DNA of 64,000 nt from Mucilaginibacter sp. (GTDB taxonomy: Bacteria > Bacteroidota > Bacteroidia > Sphingobacteriales > Sphingobacteriaceae). The notes under the pieces were generated by a model. It ran no database searches. It had not been told where the DNA came from and was given only the letters and a program-made list of their open reading frames with translations. A program made the position numbers and the translations under genes. The DNA lies in assembly GCF_028288185.1 (NCBI RefSeq), contig NZ_JAQBOF010000040.1, positions 1-64,000 of the forward strand, given 5' to 3'. Shown piece by piece: positions 18,690-28,274 of the stretch. How positions within the stretch are numbered: the first letter of the stretch is position 1; each line of letters opens with the position of its first letter.

Positions 18690-18873
18690 GCGAATTGGAT
18701 AAGCGTTTTTTTAAGAGATCAGTTCAGCCAAATAAATTGGCTGCCTAAAAGTATAAAAAGATGCGCTAAACAAAAAGCAGCCATAGCTAAGCTATCGTAA
18801 CATTTATATAGCAATTGCTTAAAAGACTCGCAAGTGATTTAAAACGCGACCTTATCAAAAAAACCAACAACCA

Positions 18874-21786
18874 TTACATCCCAATCCCCGGCCCCGGCTG
18901 TATAGTTAATGATTGCAGGTTGCTTTTAAGCGCCTGGCTTTTGGCCGCTTGCCCGTTTTTATTATAATAACTAATTAACCAAGGGTATGCCTTAAATAGG
19001 TAAGGATTGTACTTTATAGCAGTTTCATAGCTGGCTGCCGCTAATGCCGGATCAGTAGTTTCTTGTATTTTGCCTTGCGTGTACGCATATTCACTTGAAT
19101 ATGCGTTATCTCCATTTACCGGGAATCCTTTTAGTGTTTCGGCAGCTTTTGCGGTGTTGCCGGTCGCGGCCAGTAAACGGATGTTCCGTAATCCGTTGTC
19201 GCTACCACGGCCATTTCTTCCGCCGCCAAAACCCATATTAGGCGTTGCCGGCACCTGGTATTTAGCAACCGAATCTTTTTGGCCCAGTTCATTATAAAAT
19301 TCAGCAATTTGCAGGTCGAACCCGGCACGACCATTACCACTGGCTTTTAAAATGCGTTGAGCCTGTTGCAGGGTGACAATCGCTTTATCGTATTGTTTGT
19401 TTGCTGCCAGTGCATCGGCGTATAGGGCCCTGTATTCAAAGTTCTGCGGCTTTTGCTCTACAAGGTGTTGCAGTATAGCAATCGGCTCGGCATAGCCTAA
19501 TTCTGATTTAAGCGAGGCCACAAAAGCGGCAGCGTCATCGCGCTGATCCCTTAAATAAGTAGAAACGGTGGCACCATTTTTTACATATTCCTCGGCGGCT
19601 ACAATTGCATTGGCAATTTGCCCGTTGCGGCGATACATTTCGCGTAGTTGTGCATTGATCGCGGCCAGTTCCTGATAATCATCCTCTAACTTATAAGCTT
19701 TATTTAAAAACATTGCTTGCTGACTTACCGATGTAGGTTGATCTATTAGTTTGGCATTATAGCGAGCTAATACCAAATCGGCATGAGCTACATAAATAGG
19801 CGCATATTTAGGGTTTATAGCTTCGGCCTTGTCCAGCCATTGTGCCGAGGCGGTAAAATCTTTCTGTGCCGATTTTAGCCTGGAATAAGCCAGGTAAGTT
19901 GGCAGGTATTTGCTGTCATACATCAATGAGGTGTCCAAATAAGCCGATGTTCTGGTTGATGCGCCGCCTCTTCTTGTTCCACCAAGATTTAAATATACCT
20001 GCGCCCAGTTATCAGCCATCGCGCTTTTATCGCCTGCTAAATAAGCTCGTTGCTTTTTAACCAGCTTGTCAATAAACGCGTACATACCGGGATCTTTGGT
20101 TTTAAGATCGTTGGTTGTATTCATCGATTTAAAATCGAGCGGATGCACTTTTACCGGCTCAAAATAGGCCGGGTAAGTTTGCGCAAAATACTCCGACTCG
20201 TTATTCTGCGAGTAATAATCCAACGTTCTGTGCTCGGCCATAGCTTTATAATAATGGGCTCTAACCTGCCGGGCCTCCTCATCGGTTAATACGGCAGCGT
20301 GATAAAGATGAGTGTACTCATGCAGTATAACGTTGCGCTCTTCATAAGCGCCTCGCTCTACATATTCCATATCCGCGCAGCCGCTGCCTACGCCCCTTAT
20401 ATCCATCCACTGGCGGTTATCAAACGTGGTCATGTACCTAAAGCTGGGCGAATGCATAGTTATTGCCAGATCGATATGTAATGGCGACACCCGGAATGAT
20501 TGCCTTTGTTTAGACAGGAATGGAAAGTAAACCACCGCGGCATACATTTGATTCCAAACCATAGCCTTTGCCAAATTGCCCGGATAATAAGATATGTCCG
20601 GAAAAACCTGCTCGAAGTTTTTCATGTCGGTGATCTTTACATTTTGCAGCACACGGGTTACCGAATCATAAATAGACAGGTAAGGGATACGTTTAGACTT
20701 AATCACCGCCGACAATCCATTATGGGCCGGGCCATAATGCTTTTTGAGCAGCAATATCTGGCTAAAAATATGCTCAGCCGAGTCTAACCTCAACTTTCGG
20801 TTCATATCAAAAGCACTGTAATAAAATGAGCCGCGATACATTAATGGCAGTACAGATGTTGGATATTTTTGCTGTACAGTACGGGTATAATAAATAGCTT
20901 CGTTTATTTTATTGGAGCTGAATAGCGCATCGGCTTTTTCAAGAGCGCCTCTTACTTCATCGTCATCTTTCTGCGCATAATCGGCATAAGTCAGATTTGT
21001 ATGGCCGTTACCCCAATGCCAGTTGGTTGCAAAGTGCAGAGGATTAACAGCCAATGCTACTTCCCATTGTGCCGCCATGGCATTTAACTGCGTAGCATCA
21101 ACCCTGCGCCAAATGGCATAACCGTAGCTAAAGCGCGCATCGGCATTATAAGGATCAATAGCCAATGATTTTTTCAGCGGAGCCTCTGCTTGCTCAGGGT
21201 GCTGATCCCAGAAATAAACATCAGCCTCTAATTGATACGCACCGGCGCTTGCAGCATTTTGTTTTTCTATCTTTTTGGCGATGGCAAGGCTTTCAGGATA
21301 TCTTTTTTGTAAAAGCGTGGCCCGGCCCATTATCAATTCTGTTGCCTCGGAGTTGGGGTTAGTTTTTAATATTTTTTTACAAGTGATAATAGCTTCAGGG
21401 AGTTTCCAGGCTTGTATCTGCAAAGTGGCTTTAAGCTGTAAGGCTTTTATATTGTTGGGCTCGCTTTTTAGTACGTTGGTTACCAAATTCTCTGCATCAA
21501 AGTATTCATTGTGTAGTATCAAATAATCTGCTTTTAAAAGCTTGTAGGGCGGTGTAGGGCCTCCGGTATTTATTAATTGCAAGGCCTTGTCCCATACCCC
21601 AAGCTTTAGCATTTGGTCTATTTGCTTAATTTTAGCCGAGCCAGTAGTTGTAGGAGCATGCAAAAGCTGAGCTTGCATTTGTTTAAGATTTGCCAGGGCT
21701 AATGTGGCATTGTCAGGATCGGTAGTTTGAGCACTAGCGGTTTGTATAGCTATGATACAGCTTAAAATGAGAATCAGTTTTTTCAT
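18874..21786 (-). CDS. TPR-rich secreted metallopeptidase-like protein (gluzincin)
   Basis: A 970-residue exported protein (signal MKKLILILSCIIAIQTASAQ). The first 350 residues and the last 350 are TPR repeats. Between them is a metallopeptidase-like core with the zinc motif H489-E-Y-T-H493 and a downstream NNESEYFAQ segment (E530/E532) that fits the third ligand of gluzincins. TPR arrays on both sides of a peptidase core suggest substrate recruitment. A 40-residue Gly/Asn-rich patch (NMGFGGGRNGRG) near 860 is a likely linker. Substrate unknown. Confidence 0.75.
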   Translation of the reverse strand: MKKLILILSCIIAIQTASAQTTDPDNATLALANLKQMQAQLLHAPTTTGSAKIKQIDQMLKLGVWDKALQLINTGGPTPPYKLLKADYLILHNEYFDAENLVTNVLKSEPNNIKALQLKATLQIQAWKLPEAIITCKKILKTNPNSEATELIMGRATLLQKRYPESLAIAKKIEKQNAASAGAYQLEADVYFWDQHPEQAEAPLKKSLAIDPYNADARFSYGYAIWRRVDATQLNAMAAQWEVALAVNPLHFATNWHWGNGHTNLTYADYAQKDDDEVRGALEKADALFSSNKINEAIYYTRTVQQKYPTSVLPLMYRGSFYYSAFDMNRKLRLDSAEHIFSQILLLKKHYGPAHNGLSAVIKSKRIPYLSIYDSVTRVLQNVKITDMKNFEQVFPDISYYPGNLAKAMVWNQMYAAVVYFPFLSKQRQSFRVSPLHIDLAITMHSPSFRYMTTFDNRQWMDIRGVGSGCADMEYVERGAYEERNVILHEYTHLYHAAVLTDEEARQVRAHYYKAMAEHRTLDYYSQNNESEYFAQTYPAYFEPVKVHPLDFKSMNTTNDLKTKDPGMYAFIDKLVKKQRAYLAGDKSAMADNWAQVYLNLGGTRRGGASTRTSAYLDTSLMYDSKYLPTYLAYSRLKSAQKDFTASAQWLDKAEAINPKYAPIYVAHADLVLARYNAKLIDQPTSVSQQAMFLNKAYKLEDDYQELAAINAQLREMYRRNGQIANAIVAAEEYVKNGATVSTYLRDQRDDAAAFVASLKSELGYAEPIAILQHLVEQKPQNFEYRALYADALAANKQYDKAIVTLQQAQRILKASGNGRAGFDLQIAEFYNELGQKDSVAKYQVPATPNMGFGGGRNGRGSDNGLRNIRLLAATGNTAKAAETLKGFPVNGDNAYSSEYAYTQGKIQETTDPALAAASYETAIKYNPYLFKAYPWLISYYNKNGQAAKSQALKSNLQSLTIQPGPGIGM

Positions 21787-21905
21787 CGCACTTAAAAGTA
21801 GTGATTTTTTAAAGAATTAATTACATAGGCATCCTCCGGGTCTTTAGGAGACACTAGTAAATTATTGCAAAACCGTCAGTAGAGACAAATAGTAAATGAG
21901 ATGGA

Positions 21906-22544
21906 TTATCCCTCCAACAAAAACACAAACAACTCTTTAGGCCCGTGTGCACCTAAAACCAGTGTTTTCTCAATATCGGCTGTACGGCTTGGGCCGGTTA
22001 CGTTTGATATCATGGATGGAATATTAGTGCCGTATTTTTTCTTTATCAATGCAAAGCCATCTTTCAGATCAGGAACTAATTGCGAGGTATAAGCCAGCAC
22101 AATGTGCACACCGGGATAAATACTTAGCCTGCGGCCGGCTGCGCTGGCGTTTGATAGCATAATACTGCCATTACGTGCAATAAGCGCCTCGCAAAGGGTA
22201 AGGCCAACTTCGGCTTGCTCAAAGTCTTTGTCGGTTTCAAAGAAAGGGTATTCATATCGGGAAAGAATTTCTTGCAGCGTAGGTTCCCAGCAATATATTT
22301 TGCGCCAGTTGCGCTGCTCGGCTAGTTCTAATAAGGTTTCAATAAATTGTACTTCATCCTCACAAAAAGCAAACTGTCCCTGCACGGCCATAAATTCTTC
22401 GGCAAACATTAAATCCAAATTTTCGGGCGCGGGCGGATACAGTGGCGTGTTCTCCAGGTTAGGGTATGGGTTATCCCTTTTCTCCAGCAATGCCTGGCGT
22501 ACCTTTTTTAGCAGCTTTTCTTTAGATGTGGTAATGTTTTTCAT
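21906..22544 (-). CDS. LUD domain protein, LutC/YkgG family
   Basis: A 212-residue cytoplasmic protein with the LUD fold. Typical segments are GLTLCEALIARNGSIMLSN, GRRLSIYPGVHIVLA and NVTGPSRTADIEKTLVLGAHGP. LutC proteins work with the iron-sulfur proteins LutA and LutB in lactate oxidation, but no lutA or lutB is present here. The ending SRTADIEKTLVLGAHGPKEL is diagnostic of the family. It is upstream of the TPR peptidase in the same direction and downstream of ftsH across a terminator. Confidence 0.85.
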   Translation of the reverse strand: MKNITTSKEKLLKKVRQALLEKRDNPYPNLENTPLYPPAPENLDLMFAEEFMAVQGQFAFCEDEVQFIETLLELAEQRNWRKIYCWEPTLQEILSRYEYPFFETDKDFEQAEVGLTLCEALIARNGSIMLSNASAAGRRLSIYPGVHIVLAYTSQLVPDLKDGFALIKKKYGTNIPSMISNVTGPSRTADIEKTLVLGAHGPKELFVFLLEG

Positions 22545-22581
22545 TGTTGGGTTTCGAGCTTTGCGTCAAAAATAGCATAAA

Positions 22582-22630
22582 ATTAAAAAGTCCTTAGCGT
22601 TGAGTTAAAAAACTTTTAGCTAAGGACTTT
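22582..22630 (-). terminator. Terminator hairpin after ftsH
   Basis: Arms 22587-22598 and 22619-22630 form a perfect 12-bp stem (AAAGTCCTTAGC) with a 20-nt AT-rich loop. Read on the minus strand it is followed by TTTTTAATTTT. It lies 14 bp after the ftsH stop codon, a standard intrinsic terminator. Confidence 0.85.
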
Positions 22631-22643
22631 CGGTTGTTGTAAT

Positions 22644-24755
22644 TTATTCGCCCGAACTGGCTTCTTTTTCTTCTGGATTTCTTTCGAATGTTCCTGAGTG
22701 GTCCGCAACACCCTCGTGCGATAATGCTTGTGCTGCAGGCTCCTGGTTTGACTCAGGTACACCGTTTACAAACTCATCATAAGTAGTACGATGCTCGAAT
22801 GGGCGCTTACCCAATATTTCTTCCAGATCAGACTGGAACAATATCTCTTTCTCCAACAACTTGTCAGCCAATTTAATTAAGCCTTCTTGTTTATCCAACA
22901 GCAGTTGCTTGGTACGTGCATAAACCGCGTTTATTTGGTTGCGCACTTCGTTATCAATTAGCTCTGATGTTTTCTCAGAGTATGGTTTGTTAAACTGGTA
23001 TTCGCCCTGCGTATCATTAAATGATACGTTACCAACTTTTTCATTCATACCATAAATAGTAACCATGGCGTATGATAGTTTGGTTATGCGCTCCAAATCG
23101 TTTTGCGCACCGGTTGAGATCTTACCAAAAGTAATATCCTCGGCAACACGGCCACCCATGGTCATACACATACCATCTTCTAACTGCTCAATGGTATATA
23201 AAAACTGCTCTTTAGGCAGGTATTGCGCGTAACCCAACGCGGCAACGCCACGCGGAACGATAGATACCTTAACCAACGGATCAGCATGCTCCAAAAACCA
23301 GCCTGCAATAGCATGACCCGCTTCGTGGTAAGCCACAATGCGTTTTTCTTCGGGAGATATGATCTTGTTCTTTTTCTCTAATCCACCAATTACACGGTCG
23401 ATAGCATCCTGGAAATCCTGCATATCAACAGCCTCTTTGTTTTTACGGGCGGCAATCAATGCGGCCTCATTACAAACGTTGGCTATTTCTGCACCGGCAA
23501 ATCCCGGAGTTTGTGCCGATAGTTTTTTAGCGTCAACACCCTCAGCCAGCTTAACCGGTTTTAAGTGTACTTTAAATATTTGTTCGCGGCCAATCAAATC
23601 AGGTTTATCTATGGATACTTGTCTGTCAAAACGTCCCGGACGCAATAATGCCGAGTCCAGTACGTCAGGACGGTTAGTCGCTGCCAGTATAATAATACCG
23701 GAATCTGTACCGAAACCATCCATCTCTACCAATAACTGGTTCAATGTGTTTTCACGCTCATCATTACCGCCTACGATATTGTTTTTACCACGGGCGCGGC
23801 CAATGGCATCAATCTCATCAATAAAAATAATACATGGCGCTTTGTCTTTTGCCTGACGGAACAGATCACGTACGCGTGATGCACCCACACCCACAAACAT
23901 CTCCACAAAATCAGATCCTGATAGTGAGAAGAAAGGCACTTGGGCCTCGCCTGCAACAGCTTTAGCCAATAAGGTTTTACCCGTACCCGGCGAACCTACC
24001 AATAAAGCGCCTTTAGGTATTTTACCACCCAGGTTAGTATATTTTTTAGGGTTTTTCAAGAAATCAACAATTTCCATAACCTCTTGCTTGGCTTCTTCCA
24101 AACCGGCAACATCATTAAAGGTTACAGATACCTGCGCTTCTTTATCAAACAAGGTAGCTTTTGATTTGCCGATATTAAATATCTGGCCGCCAGGGCCGCC
24201 ACCTGCGCCACCACTCATGCGGCGCATAATAAACATTAGCACACCGGCAAATAAGATGATCATGATAACGCTTTGTACCAGGCCGTTTGATAAAAGGCTG
24301 TCATGCGGTACATATTTGACGCTTACCTTTTTTGCATCAGGCACATCCTTTTGCGCGTCATCAATAGATTTTTTTAAGCTTTCATATGATGCATCAGTAA
24401 AAGTAAACTGGGCTTCATTACCGGTAACACCAAAAGAATGCTGTGCTTTAACAACCTCGGCATATTGTGGTTTTTTTAAGCTGTCTTTTTTAATGTGTAC
24501 TTCGGCAACTAAATAATCGCCGTTTTTATAGGCCTCAACATAATCAACATCACCCGGTTTAAGCATTTCTGTTTCAAACCGTCTAAAATCAATCAAAGTG
24601 CCGCCGTTACTGCCAGAAAAGTATGCTACACCAATAAATGTAGCTATAGCAACAGCATATAACCACATAAAATTAAATTTCGGGGGTTTAGGTGTTATCC
24701 TTTTATTAGGTATTTTACGTATCGGTTTTGGTTTATCCAATTTTTTATCTTCCAT
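22644..24755 (-). CDS. ftsH: ATP-dependent zinc metalloprotease FtsH
   Basis: The 703-residue membrane AAA+ protease that degrades membrane and regulatory proteins as a hexamer. Helices at about 29-46 and 158-177 flank a periplasmic domain. The AAA module has Walker A GSPGTGK (254-260), Walker B IIFIDEID (309-316) and the SRH with RPGRFDRQ. The protease carries HEAGH at 477-481. The Gly-rich GGAGGGPGG linker follows helix 2. The acidic C-terminal tail (NPEEKEASSGE) is lineage-typical. It lies downstream of rsfS with a 52-bp gap, in the same direction, so cotranscription is likely. Confidence 0.97.
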   Translation of the reverse strand: MEDKKLDKPKPIRKIPNKRITPKPPKFNFMWLYAVAIATFIGVAYFSGSNGGTLIDFRRFETEMLKPGDVDYVEAYKNGDYLVAEVHIKKDSLKKPQYAEVVKAQHSFGVTGNEAQFTFTDASYESLKKSIDDAQKDVPDAKKVSVKYVPHDSLLSNGLVQSVIMIILFAGVLMFIMRRMSGGAGGGPGGQIFNIGKSKATLFDKEAQVSVTFNDVAGLEEAKQEVMEIVDFLKNPKKYTNLGGKIPKGALLVGSPGTGKTLLAKAVAGEAQVPFFSLSGSDFVEMFVGVGASRVRDLFRQAKDKAPCIIFIDEIDAIGRARGKNNIVGGNDERENTLNQLLVEMDGFGTDSGIIILAATNRPDVLDSALLRPGRFDRQVSIDKPDLIGREQIFKVHLKPVKLAEGVDAKKLSAQTPGFAGAEIANVCNEAALIAARKNKEAVDMQDFQDAIDRVIGGLEKKNKIISPEEKRIVAYHEAGHAIAGWFLEHADPLVKVSIVPRGVAALGYAQYLPKEQFLYTIEQLEDGMCMTMGGRVAEDITFGKISTGAQNDLERITKLSYAMVTIYGMNEKVGNVSFNDTQGEYQFNKPYSEKTSELIDNEVRNQINAVYARTKQLLLDKQEGLIKLADKLLEKEILFQSDLEEILGKRPFEHRTTYDEFVNGVPESNQEPAAQALSHEGVADHSGTFERNPEEKEASSGE

Positions 24756-24807
24756 CTCTATTTAAAATCTCACTTACAACTAACACTTATAAGTTATTAC
24801 TGCGTGA

Positions 24808-25182
24808 TTAAGCGCTTTTATAACTTTTAATCTCGGCATCGCCCCATAGCTCCTCTACGCCATAATACTCGCGCTTATCTGTGCGAAAAACATGTATCAC
24901 TACATTAATATAATCTAATAATATCCATTCGCCATATTCAAGGCCCTCTTTGCGCCAGGGGTCTTGTTTTAGCGCTTTGTATACTTCTTCCTCAATACTG
25001 TTAGCAATTGCTTTAACCTGTGTGGCCGAGTCTGCATGACATATCACAAAGTAGTCTGTCACCGAACTATGTAGATTACGAAGGTCTAACCTGACAATGT
25101 CGTTACCCTTTTTTTCCTGTATGCCATGTATGGCTAATTCAGAAATGTAAGCTGATTCATTTATCGCTTTATTTTTTACCAT
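24808..25182 (-). CDS. rsfS: Ribosomal silencing factor RsfS
   Basis: Binds ribosomal protein L14 and blocks subunit joining when nutrients are scarce. The 124-residue product has the RsfS/Iojap signatures VRLDLRNLHSSVTDYFVIC, ATQVKAIANSIEEEV and WILLDYINVVIHVFRTDKREYYGVEELWGDA. I start it at ATG 25182; the TTG one codon earlier is unnecessary. It is divergent from birA, with 55 bp between the starts, so the promoters must be back to back or overlapping. Confidence 0.93.
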   Translation of the reverse strand: MVKNKAINESAYISELAIHGIQEKKGNDIVRLDLRNLHSSVTDYFVICHADSATQVKAIANSIEEEVYKALKQDPWRKEGLEYGEWILLDYINVVIHVFRTDKREYYGVEELWGDAEIKSYKSA

Positions 25183-25237
25183 CAAAAAGAATTAGTTTTG
25201 AACTTTGAACGTTTTTGAGTTTAGCATTATTATAACA

Positions 25238-26011
25238 TTGCAAAATAACATATTTTCAGGATTATTTGTTGGACAAAATTTACTGACATTAAAAGAAGTT
25301 GACTCTACCAACAATTTCCTTAAAAACATATTGTCAAATTCTAAGCCAGTACCAGAGGGAACGGTCATTATGGCAGAAACACAATTTGCCGGCCGGGGCC
25401 AGCAAAACAACCAATGGCACAGTGAGCCCGGTAAAAACCTTACTTTTAGCATATTATTAAAACCAACATTTTTGGCCGTTGCAGATCAGTTTGATCTTAC
25501 ACGCGCCGTAAGTTTGGGCGTTTATGATGCATTATGTCCGATATTGGGCGATCAGCTTAAAATAAAATGGCCTAATGATATTTATTATGGCGATAAAAAA
25601 TTAGGGGGAATGTTAATTGAGAACTTATTGCAGGGCCAGCAAATAAAAAGTGCCATAATTGGTATAGGGCTCAATATTAACCAGGAAATTTTTCCGGATG
25701 GCGCAAGCAATGCTACTTCTGTAAAACAGATATTACAGAAGGATTACGATTTACGTTTTATATTAGCAGAGATTTGCAACAACATCGAGGCATATTACCT
25801 TAACTTAAAAGCGGGTAAAATAGATTTTGTAAGGAATACCTATTTAAACCGACTATATTGGTTTAAACAAAATAAACGTTTTAAGGCCGCCGGGACGGAG
25901 TTTAACGGTACAATTACCGGTGTAAAAGAAAATGGTTTATTGGTGGTAGATAGTAATAATAAAGAAACAACATACAACCTAAAAGAAATAGAATTTTTAA
26001 ACAACAAATAG
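25238..26011 (+). CDS. birA: Biotin--[acetyl-CoA-carboxylase] ligase
   Basis: Attaches biotin to the carboxylase carrier protein. Motifs are LKEVDSTNNFLK, the biotinyl-AMP loop GRGQQNNQW, LTFSILLKP, KWPNDIYYGDKKLGGMLIE and IIGIGLNIN. The N-terminal HTH of the E. coli repressor form is absent, so this is a group I (non-regulatory) ligase. The start is TTG at 25238 (MQNNIFSGLFVG), which fits the family; another TTG at 25205 would push into the divergent promoter. It is followed after 2 bp by the DsbD-type genes. Confidence 0.92.
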   Translation: MQNNIFSGLFVGQNLLTLKEVDSTNNFLKNILSNSKPVPEGTVIMAETQFAGRGQQNNQWHSEPGKNLTFSILLKPTFLAVADQFDLTRAVSLGVYDALCPILGDQLKIKWPNDIYYGDKKLGGMLIENLLQGQQIKSAIIGIGLNINQEIFPDGASNATSVKQILQKDYDLRFILAEICNNIEAYYLNLKAGKIDFVRNTYLNRLYWFKQNKRFKAAGTEFNGTITGVKENGLLVVDSNNKETTYNLKEIEFLNNK

Positions 26012-26013
26012 TT

Positions 26014-26466
26014 ATGAAAAAATTATTGGCCATAGTTGCCGCAATAATTATTACTACCGGCGCATACGCGCAAATTGTGGCTCCGGTTAAATGGGCCTAT
26101 GCTGCTAAAAAGACAAGCGCTACCGAAGTAACCGTTTTCTTAAAAGCATCAATAGCCGGCGGATGGCATATATACTCTATGAATGTTAAAGATGGCGGGC
26201 CTATTAAAACATCGTTCACTTTTGCTAAATCAAAAGATTACACATTGGTTGGCAAACCCAGCGAGCCCAAACCGAGAACCAAGTTTGAAAAAGCGTTTAA
26301 TATGGACGTAAGCTATTTTGAGAACGAGGTTGTTTTTCAACAAAAAATTAAATTAAAATCGCCAAAGGTTACGGCTATTAAAGGCCAATTGGAGTACATG
26401 ACCTGTAATGACATGAAATGCCTGCCGCCTGATGATGTGAGTTTCTCTATCCCGTTAGGTAAATAA
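26014..26466 (+). CDS. Periplasmic DsbD-alpha-like protein
   Basis: A 150-residue exported protein (signal MKKLLAIVAAIIITTGAYAQ) matching the N-terminal domain of thiol:disulfide interchange protein DsbD. The GGWHIYSMNVKDGGP segment and the redox pair in YMTCNDMKCLPPDDV (two Cys separated by four residues) are the identifying features. In E. coli this domain is fused to the membrane part. Here it is a separate gene 4 bp before that part, so the two products must cooperate to deliver electrons to periplasmic thiols. Confidence 0.85.
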   Translation: MKKLLAIVAAIIITTGAYAQIVAPVKWAYAAKKTSATEVTVFLKASIAGGWHIYSMNVKDGGPIKTSFTFAKSKDYTLVGKPSEPKPRTKFEKAFNMDVSYFENEVVFQQKIKLKSPKVTAIKGQLEYMTCNDMKCLPPDDVSFSIPLGK

Positions 26467-26470
26467 TTAT

Positions 26471-28195
26471 ATGATAACAGCCGCTAAAAGCTTTTTCACC
26501 AAAGCCATATTATTAATGTCGCTTGTGGCGATGACGTTTTTTACTGTCGGGATAAATACGGCTAAAGCGCAAGGGGATACTAGCGGTGTAACTTTCACCA
26601 GCATACCCACGGCTGCTGATAGTATTGCTATGCGCAAAAAGGCACAACAGGCAGCTGTTGAGAAAGCAAAAGCAACCATATCGGCTCCTGCCGCAGAAAA
26701 ACCAAAAACCCTTTGGGATATTTTTATAGCCGGTTTTGTTGGGGGTTTTCTGGCGGTTATAATGCCGTGTATTTATCCATTATTGCCATTAACAGTTAGC
26801 TTTTTTACCAAGAAAGCAGGTAGTCGGGCAAAAGGGATAAGAGATTCGTTGATTTACGGCTTGTCGATCATCGTTATATACGTTGCTTTAGGGGTTTTAA
26901 TATCCGCTGTATTTGGCTCGTCTGCTTTGAACGAGCTGGCAACAAACGGCATATTTAATATCTTCTTCTTCCTGCTGTTGGTGGTGTTTGGCATATCGTT
27001 TTTGGGGGCTTTTGAAATTACCTTACCCGCGTCATTAGGTAACAAGCTCGATCAAAACTCTGATAAAGGTGGTATTGCAGGCATTTTCTTCATGGCGGCT
27101 ACCCTGGTGGTGGTATCTTTTTCATGCACCGGCCCTATTATTGGCACTTTATTGGTTGATGCCGCATCAAAAGGCGACAGGCTTGCCCCGGCAGTTGGCA
27201 TGTTTGGATTTTCATTGGCGCTGGCATTGCCGTTTACTGTTTTCGCATTATTCCCTTCGGCTTTAAAATCACTGCCAAAATCGGGCGGATGGTTAAATAC
27301 AGTAAAGGTTGTATTGGGTTTTTTGGAAATAGCTTTCGCTTTAAAGTTTTTATCAAATGTAGATCTGGCTTACCATTGGAACTGGTTTGACCGCGAGATA
27401 TTCTTATCGCTATGGATAGCGCTGGGCGTATTATTGGGTCTTTACCTTTTAGGCAAGATCAGGTTTTCGCATGATAGTGCTACGGATTATGTTTCTGTAC
27501 CGCGTTTCTTTTTATCGGTAATAGTATTCGCATTTGTGTTTTATATGATACCGGGTTTATGGGGAGCGCCATTAAAATCAATCAGCGCGTTTTTGCCGCC
27601 TATGGCTACGCAGGATTTTGATCTTTCGCAAATCCCAGGCGGTGGCAATAACTCAAACGGAGCGGCAATCAAACAATCATCCTTTGTAAAAAAATATGCG
27701 GACAACTACACCCGCATTAAAACACGCGGGCTGGATGCGTGGTATGATTATAAGCAGGCTTTGCAGGTATCAAAAGAATTGCATAAACCTATAATGATAG
27801 ATTTTACCGGTTTTAACTGCGTTAACTGTCGCAAAATGGAGGCTAATGTATGGTCTGACCCCGAAGTGTTTAAGCGGTTAAAAAACGATTATGTATTATT
27901 ACAGTTAGTGGTTGATGACAAAGCGGCGCTTGATCCTGCCGATTACTTTACATCAACCTACAGCGGAAAAAAGATAACCACTTTGGGTGGTAAATGGAGC
28001 GACCTGGAAGCTTCGCGGTTTAACGCTAACTCGCAGCCATTTTATGTATTGCTGGATAGTGACGGTAATATGCTTGCAGACAAAAACGGCAAAACAATCC
28101 CTCCTTCGCCCGCTGATTATGATGTAAATAGCTATTTAAAGTTTTTAGATAGTGGAATTACAGCCTATAAAAACACACAACAAGGCAAAAAATAA
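26471..28195 (+). CDS. DsbD membrane and thioredoxin domains (protein-disulfide reductase)
   Basis: A 574-residue inner-membrane protein. After a signal-like helix, the DsbD-beta/CcdA membrane domain spans about 85-370 and has the paired redox cysteines in VIMPCIYPLLPL and VSFSCTGPIIG. The C-terminal thioredoxin-like domain (about 420-574) has FTGFNCVNCRKME with the CxxC site. It carries reducing power from cytoplasmic thioredoxin to the periplasm, with the alpha domain supplied by the preceding gene. The birA-dsbD linkage suggests a common transcript. Confidence 0.92.
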   Translation: MITAAKSFFTKAILLMSLVAMTFFTVGINTAKAQGDTSGVTFTSIPTAADSIAMRKKAQQAAVEKAKATISAPAAEKPKTLWDIFIAGFVGGFLAVIMPCIYPLLPLTVSFFTKKAGSRAKGIRDSLIYGLSIIVIYVALGVLISAVFGSSALNELATNGIFNIFFFLLLVVFGISFLGAFEITLPASLGNKLDQNSDKGGIAGIFFMAATLVVVSFSCTGPIIGTLLVDAASKGDRLAPAVGMFGFSLALALPFTVFALFPSALKSLPKSGGWLNTVKVVLGFLEIAFALKFLSNVDLAYHWNWFDREIFLSLWIALGVLLGLYLLGKIRFSHDSATDYVSVPRFFLSVIVFAFVFYMIPGLWGAPLKSISAFLPPMATQDFDLSQIPGGGNNSNGAAIKQSSFVKKYADNYTRIKTRGLDAWYDYKQALQVSKELHKPIMIDFTGFNCVNCRKMEANVWSDPEVFKRLKNDYVLLQLVVDDKAALDPADYFTSTYSGKKITTLGGKWSDLEASRFNANSQPFYVLLDSDGNMLADKNGKTIPPSPADYDVNSYLKFLDSGITAYKNTQQGKK

Positions 28196-28197
28196 TG

Positions 28198-28205
28198 TAA
28201 ATTTG
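28198..28205 (+). promoter_or_regulatory. Putative -7 box of pfkA
   Basis: TAAATTTG matches the Bacteroidota -7 consensus TAnnTTTG. It lies 70 bp before the pfkA ATG, in the spacer after the DsbD gene. No clear -33 TTTG was found at the right distance, so support is partial. Confidence 0.4.
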
Positions 28206-28274
28206 CGGCGCAAACGGCAAGCTGATTAAAAAATTTGCCGCGAACAGAATAGAAACATCTGCCAGTAAATTACA

